From assembly GCA_020850355.1 (NCBI GenBank), contig JADZEX010000009.1:1-64000 (forward strand): a stretch of DNA of 64,000 bases. The letters are read 5' to 3'. The translations under genes were made by a program, and so were the position numbers. This DNA comes from Fimbriimonadaceae bacterium. Lineage in GTDB: Bacteria > Armatimonadota > UBA10988. Under the pieces are notes generated by a model. That model was not told the DNA's origin and did not search any database. It saw only the letters and a list, made by a program, of their open reading frames with translations. How positions within the stretch are numbered: the stretch's first letter is position 1; each line of letters begins with the position of its first letter. Positions 57,520 through 64,000 of this stretch are shown here, piece after piece.

Positions 57520-58365
57520 ATGCGCCAGGTCCGGCGGCGACAGTGGCGGAGTCGGTTGATGCTGGCCGGTGCCAGCCTCTGTGCCTTGCTCTGCGCGGTG
57601 CCCGTGATGGCGGTGCTGTTGTACGTCACCATCAAGGGGATCGGGTCCGTCAACTGGGACTTCTTCACGCAGATCCAGAAGCCCGTCGGCGAGGCCGGCG
57701 GCGGCATGAAGCACGCTCTGGTGGGTTCGCTGATCGTGGTCGGTGGCGCGTCGTTGGTCGGGCTGCCGGTGGGCCTGGCCGGTGGCATCTACCTCGCCGA
57801 GTTCGGTGAAGGCCGCTTCGCCGCGGCCGTGCGCTTCGCGGCCGACACCATCAACGGCGTTCCGTCGATCGTCGCCGGCCTGGTGATCTGGCCGCTGGTG
57901 GTGGTCCCGATGCGCAGCTTCTCGGCGATCGCCGGGTCGCTGGCCCTGGCGATCATCATGATCCCGCTGGTGATGCGGACGACCGAGGAGATGCTGCGGC
58001 TGGTTCCGCGCAGCCAACGGGACGCCGCCCTGGCGGTCGGCGCCACCCGCGCCCGCACGACCCTCAGCGTGGTCCTGCCAGCGGCGGTCGGCGGGGTCGT
58101 CACCGGGACGCTCCTGGCCCTCGCCCGGATCGCTGGCGAAACCGCTCCGCTGCTGTTCACCTGCCTCGGCAACCAGTGGTTCAGCCTCCGCCTGGACCAC
58201 CCCATCGCCACCCTGCCGGTGCAGATTTACACCTACGCCATCGCCCCCTTCGACGATTGGCACCGCCAGGCCTGGGCCGGCGCCCTGGTGCTGGTGAGCG
58301 GCACCCTGCTGGTCAATGTCCTGGCCCGCGTCGCCACCCGGCGGCGCCACGACTTCACAAGGTGA
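57520..58365 (+). CDS. pstA: Phosphate ABC transporter permease
   Basis: Second membrane subunit of the importer. Six helices; INGVPSIVAGLVIWPLVVVP and SQRDAALAVGATRARTT supply the conserved IPS-type segment and EAA-like loop (DAALAVGATRAR). LARIAGETAPLLFTCLGNQW is the characteristic late signature. No ATPase gene (pstB) or phoU follows as would be expected; the next gene is unrelated, so the ATPase must be encoded elsewhere. Confidence 0.93.
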   Translation: MRQVRRRQWRSRLMLAGASLCALLCAVPVMAVLLYVTIKGIGSVNWDFFTQIQKPVGEAGGGMKHALVGSLIVVGGASLVGLPVGLAGGIYLAEFGEGRFAAAVRFAADTINGVPSIVAGLVIWPLVVVPMRSFSAIAGSLALAIIMIPLVMRTTEEMLRLVPRSQRDAALAVGATRARTTLSVVLPAAVGGVVTGTLLALARIAGETAPLLFTCLGNQWFSLRLDHPIATLPVQIYTYAIAPFDDWHRQAWAGALVLVSGTLLVNVLARVATRRRHDFTR

Positions 58366-58410
58366 ACCGGCCGGGGTCGCGAAGTGCGACGCCAGCGTGT
58401 GGGGCGAGCG

Positions 58411-59145
58411 ATGCAGCCAACCTACGAAGCACCCGCCCGACGGCTGGCCCTGACGAAGCTGGAGCTGCCGGACGAGCTGTCGGAGGTGATGCTCTGGCGG
58501 TGCGGGCTCGATGAGACCCGCAGCGCCTGGCGCGGGCTGCCGGGGCTCCTCTACCTGGACTCCACGGTCCTGCGCTTCAGCCTGGACCCGCAGGTGGTCG
58601 CGCCGCTGCAGCCGCTGGTGGAGCATCTGCCGCGCCACGACCGGCTGCTGGACGACTTCGTGCTGGGCCACACCGCCGGCCTGGCCATCGATCCGCACGA
58701 CCTGCCCGCGCGGACCGTCGCGGCGTGCAGCTTCGAGCTGCCGCTGACCGCGCTCCGAGCCGTGCGCTGCCGCGGGCTGGCGCGCCGCTATCTGTGGCTG
58801 CAAACCGCCGAGCGCGAGTACGGCCTGCGGCTCACCGAGGCCCGGCGGTGGGTCGCGCGGCTGGAAGCCCTGACCGGCCTGGACATCCAACGCGGCTTGA
58901 GCCGCGCGTCCGGCCCCTCCGCCGGCCAGCGGAGCCTCAGCGGTGCGCCGGACTCGGCCGTGCCCTCGGCCGCCCCACCGTGCGCCGCGCTGACGCCGCC
59001 CGACCAGCACCGGGCCGCCGCTCGCCCGAGCGGCGAAGCCGACTTCGCGAACCCTTCGGACCGGCAGCAGGATTCGTCGGGTGGCGGGGCGAAGCCGTCG
59101 CAGACGGACCCCGGACGGGACAAGGAGACCGGCCCGACGCGTTGA
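58411..59145 (+). CDS. Hypothetical protein with disordered C-terminal tail, 244 aa
   Basis: The first 150 residues look folded (ALTKLELPDELSEVMLWRCG, LDSTVLRFSLDPQVVAPL, QTAEREYGLRLTEARRWVAR) and recall a PH-like or small-domain arrangement, but no family is recognised. The remaining about 90 residues are Ser/Pro/Ala/Gly-rich and probably disordered; this part begins at a DNA palindrome (separate entry), so it may have been added by a repeat. ATG 58411 lacks a strong ribosome site; GTG 58384 is an alternative. The next gene overlaps or abuts. Confidence 0.55.
   Translation: MQPTYEAPARRLALTKLELPDELSEVMLWRCGLDETRSAWRGLPGLLYLDSTVLRFSLDPQVVAPLQPLVEHLPRHDRLLDDFVLGHTAGLAIDPHDLPARTVAACSFELPLTALRAVRCRGLARRYLWLQTAEREYGLRLTEARRWVARLEALTGLDIQRGLSRASGPSAGQRSLSGAPDSAVPSAAPPCAALTPPDQHRAAARPSGEADFANPSDRQQDSSGGGAKPSQTDPGRDKETGPTR
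58891..58906. repeat. Short palindrome within the hypothetical gene
   Basis: CGCGGCT-TG-AGCCGCG is a perfect 7-bp stem that resembles the arms of the hairpins at 45289-45341. A second palindrome GCGAAG-CCGA-CTTCGC occurs about 140 bases later. Such elements in coding sequence suggest an inserted dispersed repeat. Confidence 0.4.
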
Positions 59146-59168
59146 ACAGTCGGGTGAGGGCTGCGAAC

Positions 59169-60104
59169 GTGGCGATCACGACCAAGACTGGGCTCGAGCC
59201 GGCACTGACTGGGACCCGCGACGGCCGCAGCGGCCAGGAGCCGGGATTCGGCCGCGGGCTGCTCGATCTGCTGGAGCCGCTGACCGACCAACTCGACTCG
59301 ACCAGCGGCCTGCCGCTGTGGGTCCGGCACCGTGGCGACGGGGCCGAAATGCGCCTGGTGCCGGCCGGGCCGTTCGTCCGGGGCTGCGACGGCGGCGAAC
59401 CCGACGAAGCACCGGCCCGCGAGATCTACCTCGACGGCTACTACATCGACATCTACCCGGTCAGCAACGCCCGCTACCGGCAGTTTCACGAGTTCGTGCT
59501 GGCCACCAACGACCACTCGCGGTGCTACCCCGCCGAGCATCTCTCCAGCGTCACGCGCGAGCTGAACCACTGCCCGCGGCTCTGGGCGAAGGGCGTCCGC
59601 GGGTTCAACGAAGACCGCCTGCGGCGGTTTGGCGACCCGCAGCAGCCAGTCGTGACCGTCACCTGGTACGACGCCTTTTCGTACTGCGCCTGGTCGGGCA
59701 AGCTGCTGCCGACCGAGGCGCAGTGGGAGAAAGCCGCGCGCGGCAGCGACGGACGGCGCTTCCCGTGGGGCAACGCCTGGGAGCCCGAGCGGCTCAACGC
59801 CGGGCTGGACATCGGCGCCACCACGGCGGTCGACGCCTTCCCGCAGGGCCGCAGTCCGTTCGGGGTGATGGACCTGCTCGGCAACGTTTGGGAGTGGTGC
59901 GGCGACCGCTACGATCGTCGCGGGTATGTCAACGGCAGCAACCGCAATCCGGTCGGCCCCACCGAAGGGCTCGACCGAGTCTGTCGCGGCGGGGCCTGGA
60001 ACTACATCAGCCAGTACGCCACCGCCACCTGCCGCCACGCCTTCGGACCCAGTGAGGCGTACGAGTTCGTCGGCTTCCGGACCGTCTTGCCGATCCTCGC
60101 CTGA
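59169..60104 (+). CDS. SUMF1/FGE-fold protein without the FGE cysteines, 311 aa
   Basis: The formylglycine-generating-enzyme-like fold: MRLVPAGPFVRGCDGGEPDE, FYIDIYPVSNARYRQF-like YYIDIYPVSNARYRQFHEFV, PVVTVTWYDAFSYCAWSGKL, LPTEAQWEKAARGSDGRRFP, GNVWEWCGDRYDR and VCRGGAWNYISQYATATCRH. In true enzymes the last motif has two cysteines in GGSYxCHxSYC; here these positions are Tyr and Ala, so sulfatase activation is unlikely. It may be a sulfoxide-synthase-like or binding protein. I chose GTG 59169 (GAGGG 8 bases upstream) over TTG 59142 and GTG 59154. Confidence 0.85.
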   Translation: MAITTKTGLEPALTGTRDGRSGQEPGFGRGLLDLLEPLTDQLDSTSGLPLWVRHRGDGAEMRLVPAGPFVRGCDGGEPDEAPAREIYLDGYYIDIYPVSNARYRQFHEFVLATNDHSRCYPAEHLSSVTRELNHCPRLWAKGVRGFNEDRLRRFGDPQQPVVTVTWYDAFSYCAWSGKLLPTEAQWEKAARGSDGRRFPWGNAWEPERLNAGLDIGATTAVDAFPQGRSPFGVMDLLGNVWEWCGDRYDRRGYVNGSNRNPVGPTEGLDRVCRGGAWNYISQYATATCRHAFGPSEAYEFVGFRTVLPILA

Positions 60105-60107
60105 CCG

Positions 60108-61358
60108 ATGGTCACCGCCCACGACATCGTCGCTGTACAGGAGCCCTTGCGGCGGATCCTGCCGCCGACGCCTTGCCCGCTGAGCGAACCGTTCAGCCGG
60201 CTGTTGGGCGGGCCGGTCTACCTGAAGATGGAGAATCTTCAGGTCACCGGCTCCTTCAAAGAGCGCGGCGCGCTGTGCAAGCTGAGCAGCCTGACCGCCG
60301 AAGAGCGAGCGCGCGGGGTGATCACCGCCTCGGCCGGCAACCATGCCCAGGCCGTCGCCTACCATAGCGGCCGGCTCGGCATCCGGGCGACGGTCCTGAT
60401 GCCGCAGCGCACCCCGCTGATCAAGGTGCTCTCGACTCAGGAGCTGGGCGGCCAGGTGGTGCTCCACGGTGACGGCTTCGACGACGCCTACGACGAAGCC
60501 CTGCGCCGCGCGGCAGCCGAGCACCTGGTCTTCGTCTCGCCTTTCGACGACGACCGGATCATCTGCGGTCAGGGGACTTGCGGGCTCGAGATCCTGGAAC
60601 AGGTGCCCGACGTGGCGCAGGTGGTCGTGCCGATTGGCGGCGGCGGGCTGATTGCGGGGACCGCCCTGGCCGTGAAGGCGGCCCGGCCACACACGCGGAT
60701 CGTCGGGGTCGAGGCCGCGGCCTATCCGTCGATGCGCACCAGCCTGGCCGCCGGGCGGGTGACGCTGGCTGGCGGCGCGCCAACCCTGGCCGATGGCATC
60801 GCGGTGAAGCGGGTATGCGTCCGGACGATGGGTTATGTCGAGCGGCTGGTCGACGAGTTGGTGACGGTCAGCGAAGAGGCCATCGCGAAAGCCATCGTGC
60901 TGCTGCTGGAACGGCGCAAGACGCTGGCCGAGGGCGCCGCGGCGGCGACCTTGGCGGCGGTGCTGGAGGGCAAGGTGGCGGTCGGCGGCGAGCCGACGGT
61001 GCTGCTGATCTCGGGCGGCAACATCGACACCTCGCGGCTGGACGACATTCTGGAGCGCGGCCTGGCCGCCGACGGGCGGCGGATGCGGCTGCAGGTGGTG
61101 ATGCCCGACGTGCCGGGGCAGTTGCACCGGCTGACCGGCCTGCTGGCCGAGCGGAGCGTCAATATCCTGGAGGTCTACCACGACCGCGCCTTCGGGCAGG
61201 CCGCGCTGGGCAACACGATGACCACCCTGACCGTCGAGACTCGCGGCGAGGAGCACGGCAACCAGGTGCTGGCCGCCCTGGCGGACGCGGGCTTCGAGCA
61301 TGTCGAGCGGGTCGCTGCCGCCAGCCGCCGCGGGGTCGGACCGGTGGCAACCTACTGA
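60108..61358 (+). CDS. Threonine/serine dehydratase with ACT domain, 416 aa
   Basis: PLP enzyme deaminating threonine (or serine). KMENLQVTGSFKERGA places the PLP-binding Lys51. TASAGNHAQAVAYHS and VPIGGGGLIAGTALAVKA are the cofactor-phosphate and glycine loops. The C-terminal about 85 residues (RLQVVMPDVPGQLHRLTGLL, EVYHDRAFG) form an ACT domain, the allosteric site. Length and single ACT domain match the TdcB-with-ACT/IlvA-short type. It starts 3 bases after the previous stop. Biosynthetic (isoleucine) or degradative role cannot be decided. Confidence 0.93.
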   Translation: MVTAHDIVAVQEPLRRILPPTPCPLSEPFSRLLGGPVYLKMENLQVTGSFKERGALCKLSSLTAEERARGVITASAGNHAQAVAYHSGRLGIRATVLMPQRTPLIKVLSTQELGGQVVLHGDGFDDAYDEALRRAAAEHLVFVSPFDDDRIICGQGTCGLEILEQVPDVAQVVVPIGGGGLIAGTALAVKAARPHTRIVGVEAAAYPSMRTSLAAGRVTLAGGAPTLADGIAVKRVCVRTMGYVERLVDELVTVSEEAIAKAIVLLLERRKTLAEGAAAATLAAVLEGKVAVGGEPTVLLISGGNIDTSRLDDILERGLAADGRRMRLQVVMPDVPGQLHRLTGLLAERSVNILEVYHDRAFGQAALGNTMTTLTVETRGEEHGNQVLAALADAGFEHVERVAAASRRGVGPVATY

Positions 61359-61390
61359 CCGGCTGGCCGCGGGAGCGGCAGGAGAGCAGC

Positions 61391-62740
61391 ATGAGCGACG
61401 TCACACGACCGGCGCAGCGCGCGCCACTGGTCGGCGAGGCCGAGGTGGTGGTGGTCGGTGGCGGGCCCGGCGGCCTCGGCGCAGCCCTCGGGGCGGCGCA
61501 GGCGGGGGCGCAGGTGCTGCTGGTCGAGCGCTACGGCTTCCTCGGCGGGATGGCCACGGCCGGGGGCGTCAATCCGTTCATGCCCAACCACCTCGACGGC
61601 CGCCGCCTCGATTCGGGCGCCTTCGCCACCTGGTGCGACGCGCTGGCCGCGCTCGGCGGGCTGCTGCCCGATGGGCGGACCTTCAACCCCGAAGTGGCCA
61701 AGCTGGCCGCTGAACAGATCTGCCTCGAGGCCGGCGTGGAGCTGCTCTACCACGCCAGCTTCGACGTGCCCCAGATGATCGGCGAGCGGATCGACGCGCT
61801 GCTGTTCCACAGCAAGTCGGGCCCGGTGGCGGTGCGCGGGGCGATGCTGGTCGACTGCACCGGCGACGCCGACCTCGCGGCGCGGGCCGGCTGTCCCTGC
61901 GAGTACGGCCGCGAGGCCGACGGGTTGACCCAACCGATGACCGCCAACTTCGACGTGGCGGGCGTCGACACCGCGCGGATGCCCAACCGCGGGGCGCTCA
62001 ACGAGCTCTACCTGGCGGCCAAGGAGGCCGGCCGCTTGCGCTGCCCGCGCGAGAACTGCCTTTGGTTCAAAGCGGTCGAGCCGGGCCGGATCCACTTCAA
62101 CACGACCCGCGTGGTCTGTCACGACGCCACCGACGTGCGCAGCCTGAGCGCCGCCGAGATGGAGTCGCGGCGGCAGATCCTGGACTACTTGCGCTGGCTG
62201 CGGGCCGAGGTGCCGGGGTTCGAGGAGTGCTGGCTGGTCAGCATCGGGATGCACATCGGCGTCCGCGAGTCGCGGCGGGTCCGCGGGCTGGCCTACCTGA
62301 CGCGGGCCGAGGTGGAGGCGTACGCCAAGTTCGCCGACGGGATCTGTCGCTGCAACTACCCGATCGACATCCACAACCCGCTCGGCGCTGGCACCGAGCT
62401 GGTCCACTTCCCGCCCGGCGAGTGGTACGAAATCCCCTACGGCTGCCTGGTGCCCCAGCGGGTCGACAATCTGCTGGTCGGCGGTCGGCCGATCAGCGTC
62501 GACCACGCTGTCCACAGCTCGATGCGGGTGATGCCGCCGGCCTGCACCGTCGGCCAGGCCGCTGGCGCCGCGGCCGCCCTGGCGCTGCGCGCCAACTGCC
62601 CGCCGGCAGCGCTCGACGGCCGGGCGGTCAAGGCCGAGCTCGTCCGGCAGGGCGTCTGGCTGGTCGACGGCGACGCCCAACGCGGCGCGGGAGGTGCAAT
62701 GAAGGACACCTCGAGCGCCGCGACGCGGTTGACGGCGTGA
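61391..62740 (+). CDS. FAD-dependent oxidoreductase (FAD_oxidored type), 449 aa
   Basis: AEVVVVGGGPGGLGAALGAA places the ADP-binding GGGPGG at residues 23-28, with VERYGFLGGMATAGGVNPFM after it, the typical form of this family. MLVDCTGDADLAARAGCP is the second FAD-binding segment and LVGGRPISVDHAVHSSMRVM the C-terminal one. HIGVRESRRVRG is conserved within it. No signal peptide. AGGAG lies about 6 bases before the ATG. Its substrate is unknown; linkage to the threonine dehydratase is only positional. Confidence 0.87.
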   Translation: MSDVTRPAQRAPLVGEAEVVVVGGGPGGLGAALGAAQAGAQVLLVERYGFLGGMATAGGVNPFMPNHLDGRRLDSGAFATWCDALAALGGLLPDGRTFNPEVAKLAAEQICLEAGVELLYHASFDVPQMIGERIDALLFHSKSGPVAVRGAMLVDCTGDADLAARAGCPCEYGREADGLTQPMTANFDVAGVDTARMPNRGALNELYLAAKEAGRLRCPRENCLWFKAVEPGRIHFNTTRVVCHDATDVRSLSAAEMESRRQILDYLRWLRAEVPGFEECWLVSIGMHIGVRESRRVRGLAYLTRAEVEAYAKFADGICRCNYPIDIHNPLGAGTELVHFPPGEWYEIPYGCLVPQRVDNLLVGGRPISVDHAVHSSMRVMPPACTVGQAAGAAAALALRANCPPAALDGRAVKAELVRQGVWLVDGDAQRGAGGAMKDTSSAATRLTA

Positions 62741-62760
62741 AGGGGTGAAGATCACGCACC

Positions 62761-63873
62761 ATGAAACTCCTCTCCGCGAGCATTGAGCGGTTCCGCGGCG
62801 TCAAGGAAGCGCACTTGGCACTCGCCGACCCTGACGGCGCGCCTTACCAGCGTTACTTCGTGATCGGCGACAACGGCACCGGCAAGACCACCGTGTTGCA
62901 GGCGATTGCCTGGGTGCTGGGACAGGCGACGCGGCAGTTCCGGCCGGAGCAGTTTCGCTGGTTCGGGTTCCTGCCGGAGCGGATCAGCAGTCAGGGCCCG
63001 ACCGCGATTGAGCTGGAAGTCGCCTTCGAGCAGGACGAACTTGCCGCGATCAGCGAGGTCTTCGAACTCTGGCAGCGCCACAACCCAGACCGCCCAGTGC
63101 TGGCGCCGCCGGCGGGCCAATCGAGGATCCGGCTGCGCTACAGCGCGGCGACCGGCGTCACGGCCGACGGGGGTGCGGCCGCCCTGCACCAGTTCCTCGG
63201 CCGGTTCAACATCCGGCAGTTGCTGCGCCAAGGGCAGTACGGGGCGCGGGACTACCTGGTCCGCGTCGGCGACGTGTTCTGGCTGGACCAGATGCGCAAC
63301 CTGGGCGTCGGGAGCAGCATCGCGGCAGCCGGTGGTGCCGGTGACCAACGTGGCGAGGCGGACGACACAGCAGCGGACCCGTGGCAGGCCGGCGTCGAGC
63401 AGTTGCGCGATTCGCTGGTGCGGTGGTGGTCGTACCACCGGTCGGACCGGCGCTCCCCACAAAGCCCGGACTATGTGGCCGAGATCGAGCAACGCTTCAG
63501 CGCGGTGTTTCGGGGCGCCAGATTCCTGGGCACCGAGCCGGCCCCGCCGGAGCGGCCGCCGTACTCGCCCCGCGACTACTTCTATATTGAACAGAACGGC
63601 CGGCACTACGATCTGGCCGAGATGTCAGCCGGCGAGCAGACGGTCTTCGCGTTCGTCTATCAGGCGGTGGTGAAGCGCATGGCGCGGTCGATTGTGCTGA
63701 TCGACGAGCTGGACCTGAACTTGCATCCGCCGGCGGCCCAATGGCTCTATCAGCTTCTGCCCGAGCTGGCCCAGGACTGCCAGTTCGTGTTGTCGACGCA
63801 CTCTCGCGAGCTGGTCGACCTGGCGCCCGCTGGCGCGGTGCATCGCCTGCCCGGCGGCGTGCCATGCGTGTGA
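62761..63873 (+). CDS. SMC/RecF-like AAA ATPase, 370 aa
   Basis: Single-chain ABC/SMC-type ATPase. KLLSASIERFRGVKEAHLAL is the RecF-like start, GDNGTGKT (36-43) the Walker A, EMSAGEQTVFAFVYQAVVKR the signature helix, SIVLIDELDLNLHP with Asp315-Glu316 the Walker B, and FVLSTHSRELVDL the switch His. The middle (about 90-270) lacks long coiled coils and has an insert with YSAATGVTADGGAAALHQFL and RRSPQSPDYVAEIEQRF. Such AAA15/21-type ATPases pair with nucleases in defence systems. It overlaps the next gene, which begins like a TOPRIM protein. Confidence 0.85.
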   Translation: MKLLSASIERFRGVKEAHLALADPDGAPYQRYFVIGDNGTGKTTVLQAIAWVLGQATRQFRPEQFRWFGFLPERISSQGPTAIELEVAFEQDELAAISEVFELWQRHNPDRPVLAPPAGQSRIRLRYSAATGVTADGGAAALHQFLGRFNIRQLLRQGQYGARDYLVRVGDVFWLDQMRNLGVGSSIAAAGGAGDQRGEADDTAADPWQAGVEQLRDSLVRWWSYHRSDRRSPQSPDYVAEIEQRFSAVFRGARFLGTEPAPPERPPYSPRDYFYIEQNGRHYDLAEMSAGEQTVFAFVYQAVVKRMARSIVLIDELDLNLHPPAAQWLYQLLPELAQDCQFVLSTHSRELVDLAPAGAVHRLPGGVPCV

Positions 63874-64000
63874 CCCAGCTCCTGGTGGAGGGCAGGCGAG
63901 ATCGGGCCCTCCTGGCGGCCGTGCTGCGGACCACTGGCGTCCACGTGGAGCACGTTGTTGACGGCCGGACCCGCCTGCCGCAAAGGGTCATCTACCAGCA
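63864..64000 (+). CDS. Partial gene cut by window edge; TOPRIM/DUF4435-like start
   Basis: The visible 45 residues begin MRVTQLLVEGRRDRALLAAV, where 'LLVEG.rD..ll' is the first strand and acidic residue of a TOPRIM fold, followed by HVEHVVDGRTRLPQRVIYQ. It overlaps the ATPase gene by 10 bases from ATG 63864, or by 4 (GTGA) from GTG 63870, the style usual in this window. TOPRIM-type proteins paired with an ATPase occur in PARIS- and OLD-like systems. With so little sequence, the identity is tentative. Confidence 0.5.
   Translation, partial: MRVTQLLVEGRRDRALLAAVLRTTGVHVEHVVDGRTRLPQRVIYQ

Noticed and set aside
56410-59010. An 866-codon minus-strand open frame over pstC and pstA
   Set aside because: Antisense to two clear permease genes; Gln/His/Arg-rich low-complexity translation typical of reading high-GC genes backwards.
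59169-60104. Formylglycine-generating enzyme that activates the sulfatase at 32621
   Set aside because: The two catalytic cysteines are replaced by Tyr and Ala, and the genes are about 25 kb apart.
62761-63873. RecF recombination protein
   Set aside because: The start resembles RecF but the middle domain, the length and the overlap with a TOPRIM-like gene do not fit, and no dnaN or gyrB is nearby.

Overview
The window is very GC-rich, densely coded bacterial DNA. I infer an Armatimonadota-like (or related, planctomycete-like) bacterium. The best single clue is the pilin-like protein at 45370-46092 (minus), whose N-terminus ([20 protein letters not shown], then AKAREKARQ and [10 protein letters not shown]) and H-x9-DG motif are typical of the large prepilin families of those phyla. 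Supporting clues are Tat-type Gfo/Idh/MocA oxidoreductases, a sulfatase, discoidin/propeller/heme-c proteins and DUF4912 next to a GH57 branching enzyme. Placement is from remembered motifs, not from a search. No rRNA, tRNA, CRISPR array or insertion sequence was seen. Genes are commonly coupled by ATGA, GTGA or TTGA stop/start overlaps, and several genes have promoters close to TTGACA-17-TATACT.

Layout. 1-6400: a possible gene tail, a promoter with a long leader, two unknown proteins, DUF4912 plus the GH57 glycogen branching enzyme, and two Gfo/Idh/MocA oxidoreductases. 6397-26392: one unbroken plus-strand run that starts with an RNA 3'-phosphate cyclase (rtcA) and continues with fourteen surface-polysaccharide genes: GT-C/YfhO-like polytopic proteins, two GT4 and one GT2 glycosyltransferases, a WcaJ/WbaP-like initiating phosphoglycosyltransferase, a GNAT and a FemAB-like acyltransferase. 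26403-28773 (minus): CYTH protein, pentapeptide-repeat protein and alpha/beta hydrolase, all coupled. 28876-31073: two tandem parvulin-like isomerases. 31087-38451: two amidohydrolases, a sulfatase, an aldo/keto reductase with Fe-S motifs, a glycyl-radical activase and a glycyl radical enzyme. 38579-39685: soluble PAS histidine kinase, overlapping tail-to-tail a secreted GH42-like protein (39639-42215, minus).

42257-45268: small membrane protein, MFS transporter, aldose-1-epimerase-like protein, endonuclease III; then a double hairpin. 45370-46979 (minus): the pilin-like protein and two tandem single-pass proteins with Pro/Gly/Ala-rich tails. 47182-50378: a Tat-exported Gfo/Idh/MocA protein and an unknown two-gene module. 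50588-55250 (minus): two exported heme-c proteins. 55431-58365: pstS-pstC-pstA with a hairpin after pstS and no pstB in view. 58411-62740: unknown protein, SUMF1-fold protein without the FGE cysteines, threonine dehydratase with ACT domain, FAD oxidoreductase. 62761-64000: an SMC/RecF-like ATPase overlapping a gene cut by the window edge that starts like a TOPRIM protein.

Most noteworthy are the ATPase/TOPRIM-like pair at the right edge, which resembles a two-gene defence module; the glycyl-radical cluster linked to a sulfatase with a variant maturation motif; the rtcA-led polysaccharide run with six different GT-C-like proteins; and several unexplained coupled small-gene modules.
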